The notes: generated by a model not told the origin, from the sequence alone. A DNA stretch of 64,000 bases from MGBC120314 sp051877855 (GCA_051877855.1 JBJEJH010000020.1:1-64000); one strand, 5' to 3'. Positions 41,557 to 51,080 are shown, counted from the first letter of the stretch. Numbers and translations: made by a program.

Positions 41557-43590
41557 ATGAAAAAATCTGTGAAACAAATTATGGCAGTCTTAATGGCTGT
41601 TCTTCTTATGATAACAGTTCTTCCTGTGCCGGCTTTGGCATCACAGGAAAATACGTCGAAAGAAGAAGTTGTATACATAAACCTTAATGGGGATGGATCG
41701 GTAAAGGAAATCAATGTGGTCAATATTTTTGATTTGGATAAGGCCGGAAAGATTATTGATTATGGAGAATATGATAATCTGCGAAATATGACCACCACTG
41801 ATGCTATAGAATATAAAGATAATATGGTTACCATTGATGCCGGGGGAGGAAAACTGTATTACGAAGGGAAACTTAAGGATAATATTATGCCTTGGAAGAT
41901 TTCAATTCGATATTTTATGGATGGAAAAGAATATACCTCGGATGAGATTGCAGGAATGAGCGGTAGAATGGAAATAAAAATGTCTGTCCGGCAGAATATC
42001 GATTGTGATCCTTCGTTCTTTGAAGGATATGCGTTGCAGGCATCCTTTATTTTGGATACGAACAAAGCATCCAATATTCAGGCAGAGGGTGCAACCGTAG
42101 CAAATGTGGGCAGTGATAAACAACTTACTTATACGATCCTGCCGAATACAGAAAAGGATATTATCGTTTCTGCAAATGTGGAAGATTTTGAGATGAGTGG
42201 TATTTCCATTAACGGTATTCGCATGAATCTGGAAATAGACATCGATGATGCCACATTGCAGGATAAAATTGATGATGTTATCGGAGCGGTTAATGATCTG
42301 GATGAAGGAGCAGGAGAATTAAATGACGGAGCATCCGAACTCTGCGATGCAACAGGAGAATTGAATAGTGCAACCGGGGAATTATATTCCGGTGTGGGGG
42401 CTCTTTATGATGGAGCGATGGAATTAAAAGGCGGATTGAAAACCCTGACATCCAAAAACAGCGAGCTTACAGAGGGAGCCCGGTCTGCGTATGAAGCTTT
42501 GTGTAGTGCTGCACAGACACAGCTGAATGCACAACTGACCTCAAAAGGTCTTGAACCGGTTGTTCTTACGCCGACAACGTATTCCGAAGTGCTTTTGGGG
42601 GTGTTGGCGTTAATGGATGCGGATGCGGTATATAACCGGGCGTATAACGCTGCCCTGTCCGAGGTGACAAGTCAGGTGGAAGCACAGGCAGATACTTTGT
42701 ATGCGGGATATATTCAATCCCAGGAAGATTACATATATTGGACCTATATGCAATCCCGGGGGGAGGAATTGTATAAAACAGGAGTATCAAATTTACTTGT
42801 CCGACAGATGGTAGAAAGTGGTGGCTTCACTCAGGAGCAGGCTGAGGCGTATCTGGAGACACCGGAAGGAAATCAGAGGATTGCTGAAGAGGTAGCTGCT
42901 TTGACCGAAGAAGAAAAGGAACAAATCATTGTAACTGCGGTTTTGAATCTGACCGTAGAACAGAAAGAGGAGATTATCCGTGGAGCAATTGCTTCCCTTA
43001 CGGAAGAACAAAAAACACAAATCAGAAATTCTTATATCGCGCAGTTGATGGCAGGTGAAGAAGTAACCGCAAAGATCAACGAGGCAGTCACAACCGTGAA
43101 CCAATCCGCTGCACAAGTGTCTGAGCTGAAGGGACAGCTGGATCGTTACGGAGCTTTTTATAATGGTCTTGTGGATTATACCAATGGGGTGGGGGCTGCT
43201 TTCAATGGAGCGACTACACTTGCCGATGGGCTGTTAACACTCTATGACAACACAGACACACTGAAAGAAGCTGTCGGGGAGTTAAATAGTGCAGTTGGTA
43301 CCTTGAAAGATGGAACGAATGAGCTGAAAGAAGGAACGGAGAAATTTGTTTCTGAGACGGACGGAATGAATACACAGCTAGAAGATGAAATAAATTCAAT
43401 CACCTCTTCCCTTACCGGAGAAGATGTTGAAATGGTTTCCTTTGTGTCCGGAAATAATACGAATATTCAATCGGTACAGTTTGTTATTCAGACGGAAAAT
43501 ATCGAAGTGGATGAACCCCTTAATGATGTGCCGGAGGAAACAAAACCCCTGTCTTATTGGGAAAAACTGCTTCGCTTGTTTGGAATATAA
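41557..43590 (+). CDS. Secreted YhgE/Pip-like coiled-coil partner of the MMPL transporter
   Basis: A 677-residue exported protein. The signal peptide ends near ALA-SQEN (about 29). A beta-rich domain (about 38-235) is followed by repeated L-x-x-G-A-x-x-L segments (GAGELNDGASELCDATGELNSATGELYSGVGAL), a long Glu/Gln-rich helical part and a second set of the same repeats near residue 550-600. Such repeats are typical of the YhgE/Pip group, but the flanking membrane helices of YhgE are missing. It may be a periplasmic adaptor for the transporter. ATG follows AGGAGG. Confidence 0.75.
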   Translation: MKKSVKQIMAVLMAVLLMITVLPVPALASQENTSKEEVVYINLNGDGSVKEINVVNIFDLDKAGKIIDYGEYDNLRNMTTTDAIEYKDNMVTIDAGGGKLYYEGKLKDNIMPWKISIRYFMDGKEYTSDEIAGMSGRMEIKMSVRQNIDCDPSFFEGYALQASFILDTNKASNIQAEGATVANVGSDKQLTYTILPNTEKDIIVSANVEDFEMSGISINGIRMNLEIDIDDATLQDKIDDVIGAVNDLDEGAGELNDGASELCDATGELNSATGELYSGVGALYDGAMELKGGLKTLTSKNSELTEGARSAYEALCSAAQTQLNAQLTSKGLEPVVLTPTTYSEVLLGVLALMDADAVYNRAYNAALSEVTSQVEAQADTLYAGYIQSQEDYIYWTYMQSRGEELYKTGVSNLLVRQMVESGGFTQEQAEAYLETPEGNQRIAEEVAALTEEEKEQIIVTAVLNLTVEQKEEIIRGAIASLTEEQKTQIRNSYIAQLMAGEEVTAKINEAVTTVNQSAAQVSELKGQLDRYGAFYNGLVDYTNGVGAAFNGATTLADGLLTLYDNTDTLKEAVGELNSAVGTLKDGTNELKEGTEKFVSETDGMNTQLEDEINSITSSLTGEDVEMVSFVSGNNTNIQSVQFVIQTENIEVDEPLNDVPEETKPLSYWEKLLRLFGI

Positions 43591-43674
43591 AAAAGTTATT
43601 GCCAAATTTCCCGGAAAAATATATTCTATATATAATTACATAAGTAATATGTTTTGATAAAAAGAGGAATTGAT

Positions 43675-43935
43675 ATGGAACGTCCAAATGAATGTGGTAA
43701 AGTTTTCTTAGAGGAACAGGGAAAGCTCTTTGATGAGCCGGTGGTAACAAACCTTGCAGAGGCAATTGAGTTTCTGGAGGATTGTTTTGCGCAGGAGTTA
43801 AAGAATATTAAGGAAGTCCGAGAATATCTTGAGGAACTGGGTATGGACACTACCGGGGAGTCGGATGAGGAACTGGAACAGGAATTGGAAGTGTTTAAAC
43901 TGCCGGATGGAACCTACTTTGTAGTGGAAGCATAA
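43675..43935 (+). CDS. Hypothetical acidic small protein
   Basis: An 86-residue acidic cytoplasmic protein starting MERPNECGKVFLEEQGKLFDEPV. It is mostly helical with EELEQELEVFKLPDGTYFVVEA at the C-terminus. I recognise no family. AAGAGG precedes the ATG, and a candidate promoter (TTGCCA, 17 bp, TATTCT) lies just after the previous gene. It is 43 bases upstream of the foldase gene and may share its transcript. Confidence 0.65.
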   Translation: MERPNECGKVFLEEQGKLFDEPVVTNLAEAIEFLEDCFAQELKNIKEVREYLEELGMDTTGESDEELEQELEVFKLPDGTYFVVEA

Positions 43936-43978
43936 CCGGTTTTGGAATATTGAATTGTTGTATGGATAGGGGAAATAC

Positions 43979-44965
43979 ATGAAGAAGGCAATTAAAATTA
44001 TTGGTATGATACTGATCATTGCTGTCATTGCACTGATTATTTTCTTAAAGACATCCGTGGGCGGCAAGAGTATATACATATCCACAGGATTTGAAAAAAA
44101 CGTTATGATCAAGGTGGATCAGACTACAACCAGCCGGTTGGAGGTTATGGTTCATCTTACCGATATCGTTAATGAATATGAAGAACTTTTTGGCGAGGAT
44201 ATCTGGAATGAGACCATGGATGGTATGACCTTTGAACAGTATGTGATTGACCAGGTGCGAAGTAAACTGACCCGAATTAAGTGTATGGATCAGGAGGCAC
44301 TGCGCAGAGGAATTGTGCTGAGCAACCAGGAGGAACTTAATATTCGCAAGGCTGCGGCAGAATATGTGTCATCAATCGAGAAGGAATCCATCAAGAAATA
44401 TGCCATCACGGAGGAAGATGTACAGGAATTATTCCGTGCAATGCTTCTTTCGGACAAATTATTTGATGATATGACCTATGAAGTGGATACGGAGATTAGC
44501 GAGGATGAGGCGCGTGTCATCACGATCCAGTACATTCGTACGGATACTATGGAACAGGCAGGTGCAGTGAAAAATCGTCTGAGTGCCGGAGAAAGTTTTG
44601 CAGCCCTGATTAAGGAAAATAATCCATACGAGTACATCTATGAGCTTCGCCGTGGTGAGATGGAGGAGGCGTTTGAGGAGGCAGCCTTCAATCTGGTAAC
44701 CGGTGAAACCAGTGATATTGTTGAAACCGAGTCGGGTTACTATATTATTATGTGTGTCAACGAGTATGATAAGGTTAAAACAGCGGCGAATAAGGAGCAG
44801 ATGATTAAGGATAGCAAGCTTGCTATGTTTAATCAGAAATTTGAACCTTACGAGGCTCAATTATATGCGGAGTATAATGAGGATTTGTGGGAGAAAATCA
44901 CCTTGGATGATCGTATCAGGGCCAATGTGAATTTTTCCGATATCTATGTAAAATATTTTCAATAG
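43979..44965 (+). CDS. Membrane-anchored PrsA/SurA-like peptidyl-prolyl isomerase
   Basis: A 328-residue envelope foldase. One N-terminal helix (about 8-25) with no lipobox anchors it. A SurA-N-like helical region (about 45-165) is followed by a parvulin-type segment: ITIQYIRTDTMEQAGAVKNRLSAGESFAALIKENNPY, LRRGEMEEAFEEAAFNLVTGETSDIVETESGYYIIMC. A C-terminal helix region completes the chaperone fold. It probably assists folding of exported proteins such as the MMPL partner. Confidence 0.8.
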   Translation: MKKAIKIIGMILIIAVIALIIFLKTSVGGKSIYISTGFEKNVMIKVDQTTTSRLEVMVHLTDIVNEYEELFGEDIWNETMDGMTFEQYVIDQVRSKLTRIKCMDQEALRRGIVLSNQEELNIRKAAAEYVSSIEKESIKKYAITEEDVQELFRAMLLSDKLFDDMTYEVDTEISEDEARVITIQYIRTDTMEQAGAVKNRLSAGESFAALIKENNPYEYIYELRRGEMEEAFEEAAFNLVTGETSDIVETESGYYIIMCVNEYDKVKTAANKEQMIKDSKLAMFNQKFEPYEAQLYAEYNEDLWEKITLDDRIRANVNFSDIYVKYFQ

Positions 44966-45037
44966 TTCTGAATTGTTTTGCAGTTTTGGTTTGTTTGAAA
45001 ACTTTTAATATTTTTACTTGAAGATGTGGGCTGGACG

Positions 45038-45066
45038 TTGACAAATTATAATACAATTGGTAAAAT
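45038..45066 (+). promoter_or_regulatory. Promoter of ilvN-ilvC
   Basis: Consensus TTGACA (45038-45043), 17-bp spacer, TAAAAT (45061-45066). A short leader carries a CGGCCG/CGGCCG hairpin (about 45086-45108) just before the AAGGTGG ribosome site; it could hinder initiation. Confidence 0.75.
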
Positions 45067-45123
45067 TATAGGAGTTTTTATTGATCGGCCGGCAAAATTT
45101 GGCGGCCGGAAAGGTGGTTTGCT

Positions 45124-45615
45124 ATGAGACAGATGGTTTTATCAATTCTTGTGGATAACGCTGCAGGTGTGTTAAGCCGTGTTGCGGGTTTATTTAGCCG
45201 CAGAGGATATAACATCGACAGTCTGACAGTGGGGGTTACCAATGATCCTTCATTTTCCAGAATGACTGTTGTGTGTTCCGGAAGTGAAGAAGTATTGGAG
45301 CAGATTAGAAAACAGCTGGCTAAGCTTGAGGATGTGAGAGAGATTATTGAACTTCCTTCCAATGCTTCGGTATTAAGAGAATTGCTTCTTGTTCAGGTAG
45401 AAGCAACGTTAGAACAGCGACAGGCAGTGATTGCCATTGCTGATATTTATCGTGCCAAGATCGTGGATGTGTCGGATCACTCCATTATGTTGGAACTTAC
45501 CGGTAATCAGGAGAAGCTTAAGGCATTTCTTGCGTTGATGGACGGTTTTAAAATTACAGAACTTGCGAGAACAGGTGTTACAGGACTTGCTCGTGGTACT
45601 GCGAATTTAAAATAA
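45124..45615 (+). CDS. ilvN: Acetolactate synthase small (regulatory) subunit
   Basis: A 163-residue regulatory subunit for branched-chain amino-acid synthesis. The N-terminal ACT domain reads LSILVDNAAGVLSRVAGLFSRRGYNIDSLTVGVTNDPSFSRMTVVCSG, the site of valine feedback. The C-terminal domain reads ELLLVQVEATLEQRQAVIAIADIYRAKIVDVS and ends with ARTGVTGLARG. No large-subunit gene (ilvB) is adjacent, so it must be elsewhere. It is followed by ilvC after 43 bases. Confidence 0.95.
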   Translation: MRQMVLSILVDNAAGVLSRVAGLFSRRGYNIDSLTVGVTNDPSFSRMTVVCSGSEEVLEQIRKQLAKLEDVREIIELPSNASVLRELLLVQVEATLEQRQAVIAIADIYRAKIVDVSDHSIMLELTGNQEKLKAFLALMDGFKITELARTGVTGLARGTANLK

Positions 45616-45658
45616 ATTAAATATTATTTTTAAGATTTATTTTTAGGAGGAATTTATA

Positions 45659-46675
45659 ATGGCAAAGATTTATTACCAGGAAGATTGTAACCTTTCTTTA
45701 TTGGATGGAAAGACAATCGCAGTTATTGGTTATGGCAGCCAGGGACATGCACATGCACTTAATGCTAAGGAGTCAGGATGTAAGGTAATCATCGGTCTCT
45801 ATGAAGGAAGTAAGTCATGGAAGAGAGCAGAGGAACAGGGCTTTGAAGTATATACTGCATCAGAAGCGGCTAAGAGAGCTGATATCATTATGATTCTTAT
45901 CAATGATGAGTTACAGGCGGATATGTACAAGAAGGATATCGAGCCAAATCTCGAACCGGGCAATATGTTAATGTTTGCGCATGGTTTCAACATCCACTTC
46001 GGTGCTATTAACCCACCAAAGGATGTAGACGTAACAATGATCGCACCAAAGGGACCGGGTCATACAGTAAGAAGCGAATATCAGGTTGGCAAGGGTGTTC
46101 CTTGTCTTGTTGCTGTTCATCAGGATGCCACAGGTAAGGCTTTAGATTTGGCTTTAGCTTATGCGCTTGCAATTGGTGGAGCAAGAGCAGGTGTTCTTGA
46201 AACAACCTTCAGAACAGAAACAGAGACCGACCTTTTCGGTGAGCAGGCAGTGCTTTGTGGTGGTGTTTGTGCATTGATGCAGGCTGGTTTCGAAACCCTT
46301 GTAGAAGCTGGTTATGATGCAAGAAATGCTTACTTTGAGTGTATCCATGAGATGAAGCTCATCGTTGATCTTATTTACCAGTCCGGTTTCGAAGGTATGA
46401 GATATTCAATTTCGAACACAGCGGAGTATGGTGATTACATAACAGGACCAAAGATTATCACAGAAGATACCAAGAAGGCTATGAAGAAGATTCTCTCTGA
46501 TATTCAGGACGGTACATTCGCTAAGGAATTCTTGCTTGATATGTCACCTGCAGGACGTCAGGTACACTTCAAGGCGATGAGAAAGCTTGCTGCTGAACAT
46601 CCATCAGAAATTGTTGGTAAGGAAATTCGTAAGCTTTACAGCTGGAATGGCGAAGAGAAGATTATTGACAACTAA
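45659..46675 (+). CDS. ilvC: Ketol-acid reductoisomerase
   Basis: A 338-residue class I NADPH-dependent enzyme, second step of valine/isoleucine synthesis. The Rossmann motif IGYGSQGHAHALNAKESG, the coenzyme loop YEGSKSWKRAEEQG, the metal-binding segment ETETDLFGEQAVLCGG and the C-terminal knot (YFECIHEMKLIVDLIY, SNTAEYGDY) are intact. AGGAGG precedes the ATG. It forms an operon with ilvN. Confidence 0.96.
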   Translation: MAKIYYQEDCNLSLLDGKTIAVIGYGSQGHAHALNAKESGCKVIIGLYEGSKSWKRAEEQGFEVYTASEAAKRADIIMILINDELQADMYKKDIEPNLEPGNMLMFAHGFNIHFGAINPPKDVDVTMIAPKGPGHTVRSEYQVGKGVPCLVAVHQDATGKALDLALAYALAIGGARAGVLETTFRTETETDLFGEQAVLCGGVCALMQAGFETLVEAGYDARNAYFECIHEMKLIVDLIYQSGFEGMRYSISNTAEYGDYITGPKIITEDTKKAMKKILSDIQDGTFAKEFLLDMSPAGRQVHFKAMRKLAAEHPSEIVGKEIRKLYSWNGEEKIIDN

Positions 46676-46756
46676 GATTGGCCGGTATTGATACCCGCTT
46701 ACATAGTATCATACAGGGGTTATATTTGAGTTATAATTCCGTGGATTAGAATGAAG

Positions 46757-46819
46757 GGCACTTGTGTTTTGGATATCTCCCATGTCGAATCGATATGGGA
46801 GTCCCGCAGGTGCCTTTTT
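46757..46819 (+). terminator. Branched terminator after ilvC
   Basis: Outer stem GGCACTTG/CAGGTGCC encloses a second stem CTCCCATGTCGA/TCGATATGGGAG and ends in TTTTT. The enclosed 12-bp arm makes it unusually elaborate for a simple terminator. Confidence 0.65.
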
Positions 46820-46861
46820 CTATCGAAGAGGTGGACTGGTTAAAAATATAAAAAGTGGCAT

Positions 46862-46889
46862 TTTACATCAATCCAGAATGTGGTATGAT
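46862..46889 (+). promoter_or_regulatory. Promoter of the ECF S-component gene
   Basis: TTTACA (46862-46867), 16-bp spacer ending in TGTGG, TATGAT (46884-46889). Confidence 0.6.
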
Positions 46890-46946
46890 AACAACATCCT
46901 GAAACGAAGGAAAAATGAAAATGAATTGGACAAATAGGAGGATTCT

Positions 46947-47573
46947 ATGAAAAACGAAAAAACAACTAAAATTGTCATCACAGGTTTGATGGCAGCATTA
47001 TGCTATGTGGCATTTACATTTCTTAAGATACCAATTCCTGTACCGGGCGGGGATACCACAGCGTTACATATTGGTAATGCCTTCTGTGTACTTGCGGCGT
47101 TGATTCTTGGCGGCGGTTACGGCGGTGTGGCCGGTTCTCTGGGCATGACCATTGCAGATCTTTTGGATCCTACATATATTACCAGTGCTCCTAAGACTTT
47201 TATCTTAAAGCTTTGTATTGGTCTGATTGCCGGCTTTGTGGCACACAATATCGCCCACATCACGGAAGATCATGATGCAAAATATGTAGTCAAATGGTCG
47301 TTGATTGCAAGTATCGCAGGTCTTGGATTTAATGTCATCGCAGATCCGATTGTAGGATATTTCTATAAGAACTTTATTCTTGGAGTTCCTTCTCCTGCTG
47401 CAAAGATTATGGCAACCTGGGCAGCCGGTGCGACAGCAGTTAATGCGGTGGTTGGAACGATTGTTGTAGTAATTGTGTACAGTGCATTACGTCCTGCACT
47501 TCGAAAGTCCGGAATTTTCTTTGTCATTGGCAGGAAGTCCGAGGAGAAGCAGGGTGAAACTGTAGCTGAGTAG
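46947..47573 (+). CDS. ECF transporter S component (substrate-binding membrane subunit)
   Basis: A 208-residue membrane protein with about six helices, of the energy-coupling-factor S-component group. It begins TTKIVITGLMAALCYVAFTFLKIPIPVPGG, with the AALCYVAT-like helix 1 that docks on the T component. It also has HIGNAFCVLAALILGGGYGGVAGSLG and a cytoplasmic tail. The substrate vitamin cannot be assigned. No dedicated ATPase or T component lies nearby, so it would use a shared ECF module. Confidence 0.8.
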   Translation: MKNEKTTKIVITGLMAALCYVAFTFLKIPIPVPGGDTTALHIGNAFCVLAALILGGGYGGVAGSLGMTIADLLDPTYITSAPKTFILKLCIGLIAGFVAHNIAHITEDHDAKYVVKWSLIASIAGLGFNVIADPIVGYFYKNFILGVPSPAAKIMATWAAGATAVNAVVGTIVVVIVYSALRPALRKSGIFFVIGRKSEEKQGETVAE

Positions 47574-47607
47574 AAAAATAATTATTTTATAATATAGAAT
47601 CGGGTTT

Positions 47608-47680
47608 TAAGCGCCTGGGTACAGAAATTGTACATCATTTTTATGGATTATGATTTCATGTACCGGGTGCTTTTTCTTGC
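47608..47680 (+). terminator. Branched terminator after the ECF gene
   Basis: An imperfect outer stem (GCGCCTGGGTAC with GTACCGGGTGCT) encloses GAAAT...ATTTC and CATCAT/ATGATT pairings. It ends in TTTTTC. It resembles the element after ilvC in build. Confidence 0.5.
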
Positions 47681-47765
47681 TATCCGATAGTACTGGTGAT
47701 ACAATTAGAACAGATATCACAACGTATTGCTGTTGTGATTTGTAAATTAGTTCCAGGGTGTAGAT

Positions 47766-50126
47766 ATGTTTGAGATAGAAAATGGAATTATTCGGATGTC
47801 GGTCCGTAATCTGGTGGAATTTATCTATCGGAGCGGAGATATTGACAATCGTGTGGCGGGAATATCAGAAGTGGACGCCATGCAGGCCGGATCACGGATC
47901 CATCGTAAGATTCAGAAAGCGATGGGACCCTCCTATCGCAGCGAGGTTCCTTTAAAGATTCAATGTCCAAGAAGCGATGGAGATATTTCTTATACGATAC
48001 AAATTGAAGGAAGAGCCGATGGTGTTTTTGAAAGAGATGAGCTTGTAATTATTGATGAAATAAAGGGAATGTATGCGAATGTTACGGAATTCGAGGGGCC
48101 TATTCCGGTTCACAAGGCACAGGCCCTGTGTTATGCGTATATTTATCTGTCACAGAATGATCTTTCCCAAATTGCAATTCAGCTTACCTATGTGGATCTG
48201 GATACCGAGATGGTTCAAAGGTTTGAGGAGCAATGGTCGAAGGCTGAGATTGGGGCGTGGTTTGATCAGACGGTTGACCGTATGGCAGAATGGACGGATT
48301 TCTGGATGAATTCAGGGAAACAACGAAATCAATCGATTAAAAAGGTGGATTTTCCCTTTGCTTACCGAAAGGGTCAGAAGGAACTGGCGGTATCGGTGTA
48401 CCGCACAATTCAGCAGGAAAAGGTTTTGTTTATACAGGCGCCCACGGGGGTGGGGAAGACGATTTCCACGGTGTTCCCTGCGGTCAAGGCAGTGGGAGAG
48501 GGACTGGCGGAAAAGATTTTCTATCTGACGTCGAAGACTATTGCCAGAACTGTGGCTGAGGAGGCTTTTGAGGAAATGCGAAAGCAGAAACTGGCATTTC
48601 GGACCATTACGCTAACGGCCAAGGAGAAGATCTGTCCTCAGGAGATGATGCAGTGTAATCCGGACGCGTGCCCTTATGCGAAGGGACATTTTGACCGTGT
48701 GAATGTGGCTGTTTTTGACATTATACACCATGAGGAACGGATTACAAGGGACGTGGTTTTAAGGTATGCAAAAGATTATCAGGTTTGTCCTTTTGAATTT
48801 GCATTGGATATCTCCTATTGGTGCGATGGTGTTATTTGTGATTATAATTATGTTTTTGATCCCAATGCATATCTGAGACGCTTTTTTGGGGATGGCAATA
48901 AGGGGCGTTATATTTTTCTGGTGGATGAAGCCCATAATCTGGTGGAACGTGGCAGGGAAATGTACAGTGCCTGTCTGTCAAAGGAGGCAGTGCTGGAATT
49001 TAAGAATGTAGTGAAAAATCGTAGCCGTAAGCTTTTTAACGCGGCAGAAAGACTGAACCGGTCAATGCTTGAAATTAAGCGAGAAATCACAGGAGAGTAT
49101 CTGGTGCTGGAATCGGTGGGAAATATTGTTTTGCAGTTGATGACTCTGTATGATGAGATCCTTAAATTCAACGAGGAACATCACTTTTATGAAGAAAAAG
49201 AACAGGTGATGGACTTTTTTTTTCAGATACGTGATTTCATCAATATCAGTGAGTTGTGTGACGAACATTATGTGATTTATGCAATGATTCGGAGCAATGG
49301 AGATGTAATCCTTAAAATGTTTTGTGTGGATCCCTCGAAAAATCTGAATCTGTGTGTCCAAAAGGGTATAGCAGCGGTGTTTTTTTCGGCTACTTTACTT
49401 CCGATCCGGTATTACCGTAATCTGCTTCGGGGTGATGAGGAGGATTATGCGATATATGCGAAGTCACCATTTGATCCTGCCCGGCGCAAGGTGCTGGTTG
49501 CCACGGATGTGACTACCAGATATTCGGGGCGTGGTGCCAAACAATACGAAGGAATATATGATTATATCGCCAAGACGGTACAGACCCATGCGGGAAATTA
49601 TATGGTATTCTTTCCTTCTTATTCCTATATGGAGGAAGTGCGAAAACTTACAGGGAATGAATTTGATGTGGTTTGTCAAAGCAGTGATATGACCGAGGGG
49701 GAGAAGGAAGAATTCCTGGAACAGTTTAGCGAGCCCCATACCCAAAGATCCTTAGTGGGTTACTGTGTGATGGGAGGTATCTTTTCCGAAGGAATAGATC
49801 TGAAAGAAGAAAGCCTGATTGGAGCAATCATTGTTGGAAACGGGTTGCCACAGATTGGGGTGGAACGTAAAATTCTTATGGATTGGTTTGATCGCGACCA
49901 TAAAGGATTCGCCTATGCGTATCAATATCCCGGTTTAAATAAAGTGCTTCAATCCGGTGGACGTGTCATTCGAACCGAGAAGGACAAGGGTGTAATCCTG
50001 CTTTTGGATCAACGGTTTTTGAATGGCGATTATGATGGATTGATGCCGGAAGAGTGGTCCAACATGGAGCTGGTGCAACGATCCAGTATACAACAGATTT
50101 TATTTGATTTTTGGAAAGAAAAATAG
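47766..50126 (+). CDS. DinG/Rad3-type Fe-S helicase fused to an N-terminal PD-(D/E)XK nuclease-like domain
   Basis: A 786-residue DNA-repair protein. Residues 1-180 look like a RecB/Cas4-type nuclease: His46 in GSRIHRKIQ, Asp85 in EGRADGV, Glu98-x-Lys100 in IIDEIKG and the QxxxY-type HKAQALCYAYIY. The helicase part has motif I QAPTGVGKTIS, the DEAH box in FLVDEAHNLV, and motif VI QSGGRVIRTEKDKG. Four Cys in KICPQEMMQCNPDACPY and YQVCPFEFA should hold a 4Fe-4S cluster, as in XPD/DinG. It should unwind DNA 5'-3'. It has a stand-alone promoter region downstream of the branched terminator. Confidence 0.85.
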   Translation: MFEIENGIIRMSVRNLVEFIYRSGDIDNRVAGISEVDAMQAGSRIHRKIQKAMGPSYRSEVPLKIQCPRSDGDISYTIQIEGRADGVFERDELVIIDEIKGMYANVTEFEGPIPVHKAQALCYAYIYLSQNDLSQIAIQLTYVDLDTEMVQRFEEQWSKAEIGAWFDQTVDRMAEWTDFWMNSGKQRNQSIKKVDFPFAYRKGQKELAVSVYRTIQQEKVLFIQAPTGVGKTISTVFPAVKAVGEGLAEKIFYLTSKTIARTVAEEAFEEMRKQKLAFRTITLTAKEKICPQEMMQCNPDACPYAKGHFDRVNVAVFDIIHHEERITRDVVLRYAKDYQVCPFEFALDISYWCDGVICDYNYVFDPNAYLRRFFGDGNKGRYIFLVDEAHNLVERGREMYSACLSKEAVLEFKNVVKNRSRKLFNAAERLNRSMLEIKREITGEYLVLESVGNIVLQLMTLYDEILKFNEEHHFYEEKEQVMDFFFQIRDFINISELCDEHYVIYAMIRSNGDVILKMFCVDPSKNLNLCVQKGIAAVFFSATLLPIRYYRNLLRGDEEDYAIYAKSPFDPARRKVLVATDVTTRYSGRGAKQYEGIYDYIAKTVQTHAGNYMVFFPSYSYMEEVRKLTGNEFDVVCQSSDMTEGEKEEFLEQFSEPHTQRSLVGYCVMGGIFSEGIDLKEESLIGAIIVGNGLPQIGVERKILMDWFDRDHKGFAYAYQYPGLNKVLQSGGRVIRTEKDKGVILLLDQRFLNGDYDGLMPEEWSNMELVQRSSIQQILFDFWKEK

Positions 50127-50183
50127 TGAAATTTTTGTCAATTAATGGTATAATATTATTAATTATAAAAAGGAGTATCGGAC

Positions 50184-51080
50184 ATGAGTGACAAGATCAA
50201 TGAGATTTTAACAAAGTACCGCGCGATGGGCATGGATGAGTTCAAGCTTATGGAGATTCGATTCGGTCTGAATTCCGGGGTTGATGTGACGATTTATGCA
50301 GATCCCCAGTTTTCGGCTCCGCAGATGAAGGAAATTCGTCTTGGACTGGAGGATCAGGTGGATGTGTCCCGGTATCTTGATCCCGGATATGACTGGTGTC
50401 AGATGGATGAAATACGTATGGGGCTTCTTAGTGGTGTTGATGTTTCCATATACGCGGTAAAGGAATATGATTATATTGAGATGCGGGAGATTCGTCTGGC
50501 ATTGGAGGAAAAACTGGATATTCAGCCGTATATTTCCATGGTAAGCGGAGGTCTCTTCCTTCGTGAGATCCGCAAGGGGCTGCTTGATGGCATTGATCTT
50601 ACAATCTTTCTGGATGAGGGATATGATGAATATCAGCTTCGTGAATTGCGTAAAGGAATTCAGGCATGTGTTGATATCAGTCAATACGAAAAAATAGATT
50701 TCTCAGGTATGCAGATGAAGGAAATACGTCTTGGTTTGATGGAGAATTTGGAGGTTTCCTGGTATGCAATGCCGGATTTCTCTGCAGCGCAGATGCGTCA
50801 GATTCGTTTGGCGTTGGAACAGGGAATGGATGTTGTGGAGATTGCCAATCCATTTCTGGACCCGGCGCAGATGCAGGGAATCATTGAATCAAATCAAAAA
50901 AATGATAACGATGATATCAAAGTTAGTTATACAAAAGAACAGCAAGAGCAGATTGATATTGGAAGGGAACATGGCGTTGACGTTTCCTTGTATGCTGATC
51001 CATCAAATACCGCGGAAGAAATGCGTATTATGAGGGAGCAGATCGAGAATATTATGTCATCTGCAGGAATTGCAGATTAG
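50184..51080 (+). CDS. 26-residue tandem-repeat protein
   Basis: A 298-residue cytoplasmic protein made almost wholly of a 26-residue unit with consensus F/Y-S-x-x-Q-M-x-E-I-R-x-G-L-x-x-G-V-D-V-S-x-Y-A-x-P-x. Eight good copies run from about residue 16 to 230, then two weaker ones (YTKEQQEQIDIGREHGVDVSLYADPS near 255-280). Repeats of this kind are met in Lachnospiraceae proteins, but I know no function. They would form an alpha-solenoid or helical-hairpin stack. An extended -10 box TGGTATAAT ends at 50154. It is followed 11 bases later by the FapA gene, suggesting joint action. Confidence 0.75.
   Translation: MSDKINEILTKYRAMGMDEFKLMEIRFGLNSGVDVTIYADPQFSAPQMKEIRLGLEDQVDVSRYLDPGYDWCQMDEIRMGLLSGVDVSIYAVKEYDYIEMREIRLALEEKLDIQPYISMVSGGLFLREIRKGLLDGIDLTIFLDEGYDEYQLRELRKGIQACVDISQYEKIDFSGMQMKEIRLGLMENLEVSWYAMPDFSAAQMRQIRLALEQGMDVVEIANPFLDPAQMQGIIESNQKNDNDDIKVSYTKEQQEQIDIGREHGVDVSLYADPSNTAEEMRIMREQIENIMSSAGIAD

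Noticed and set aside
45067..45123. T-box leader before ilvN
   Set aside because: The leader is under 60 bases and lacks the T-box sequence and specifier stem; only a small CGGCCG hairpin is present.
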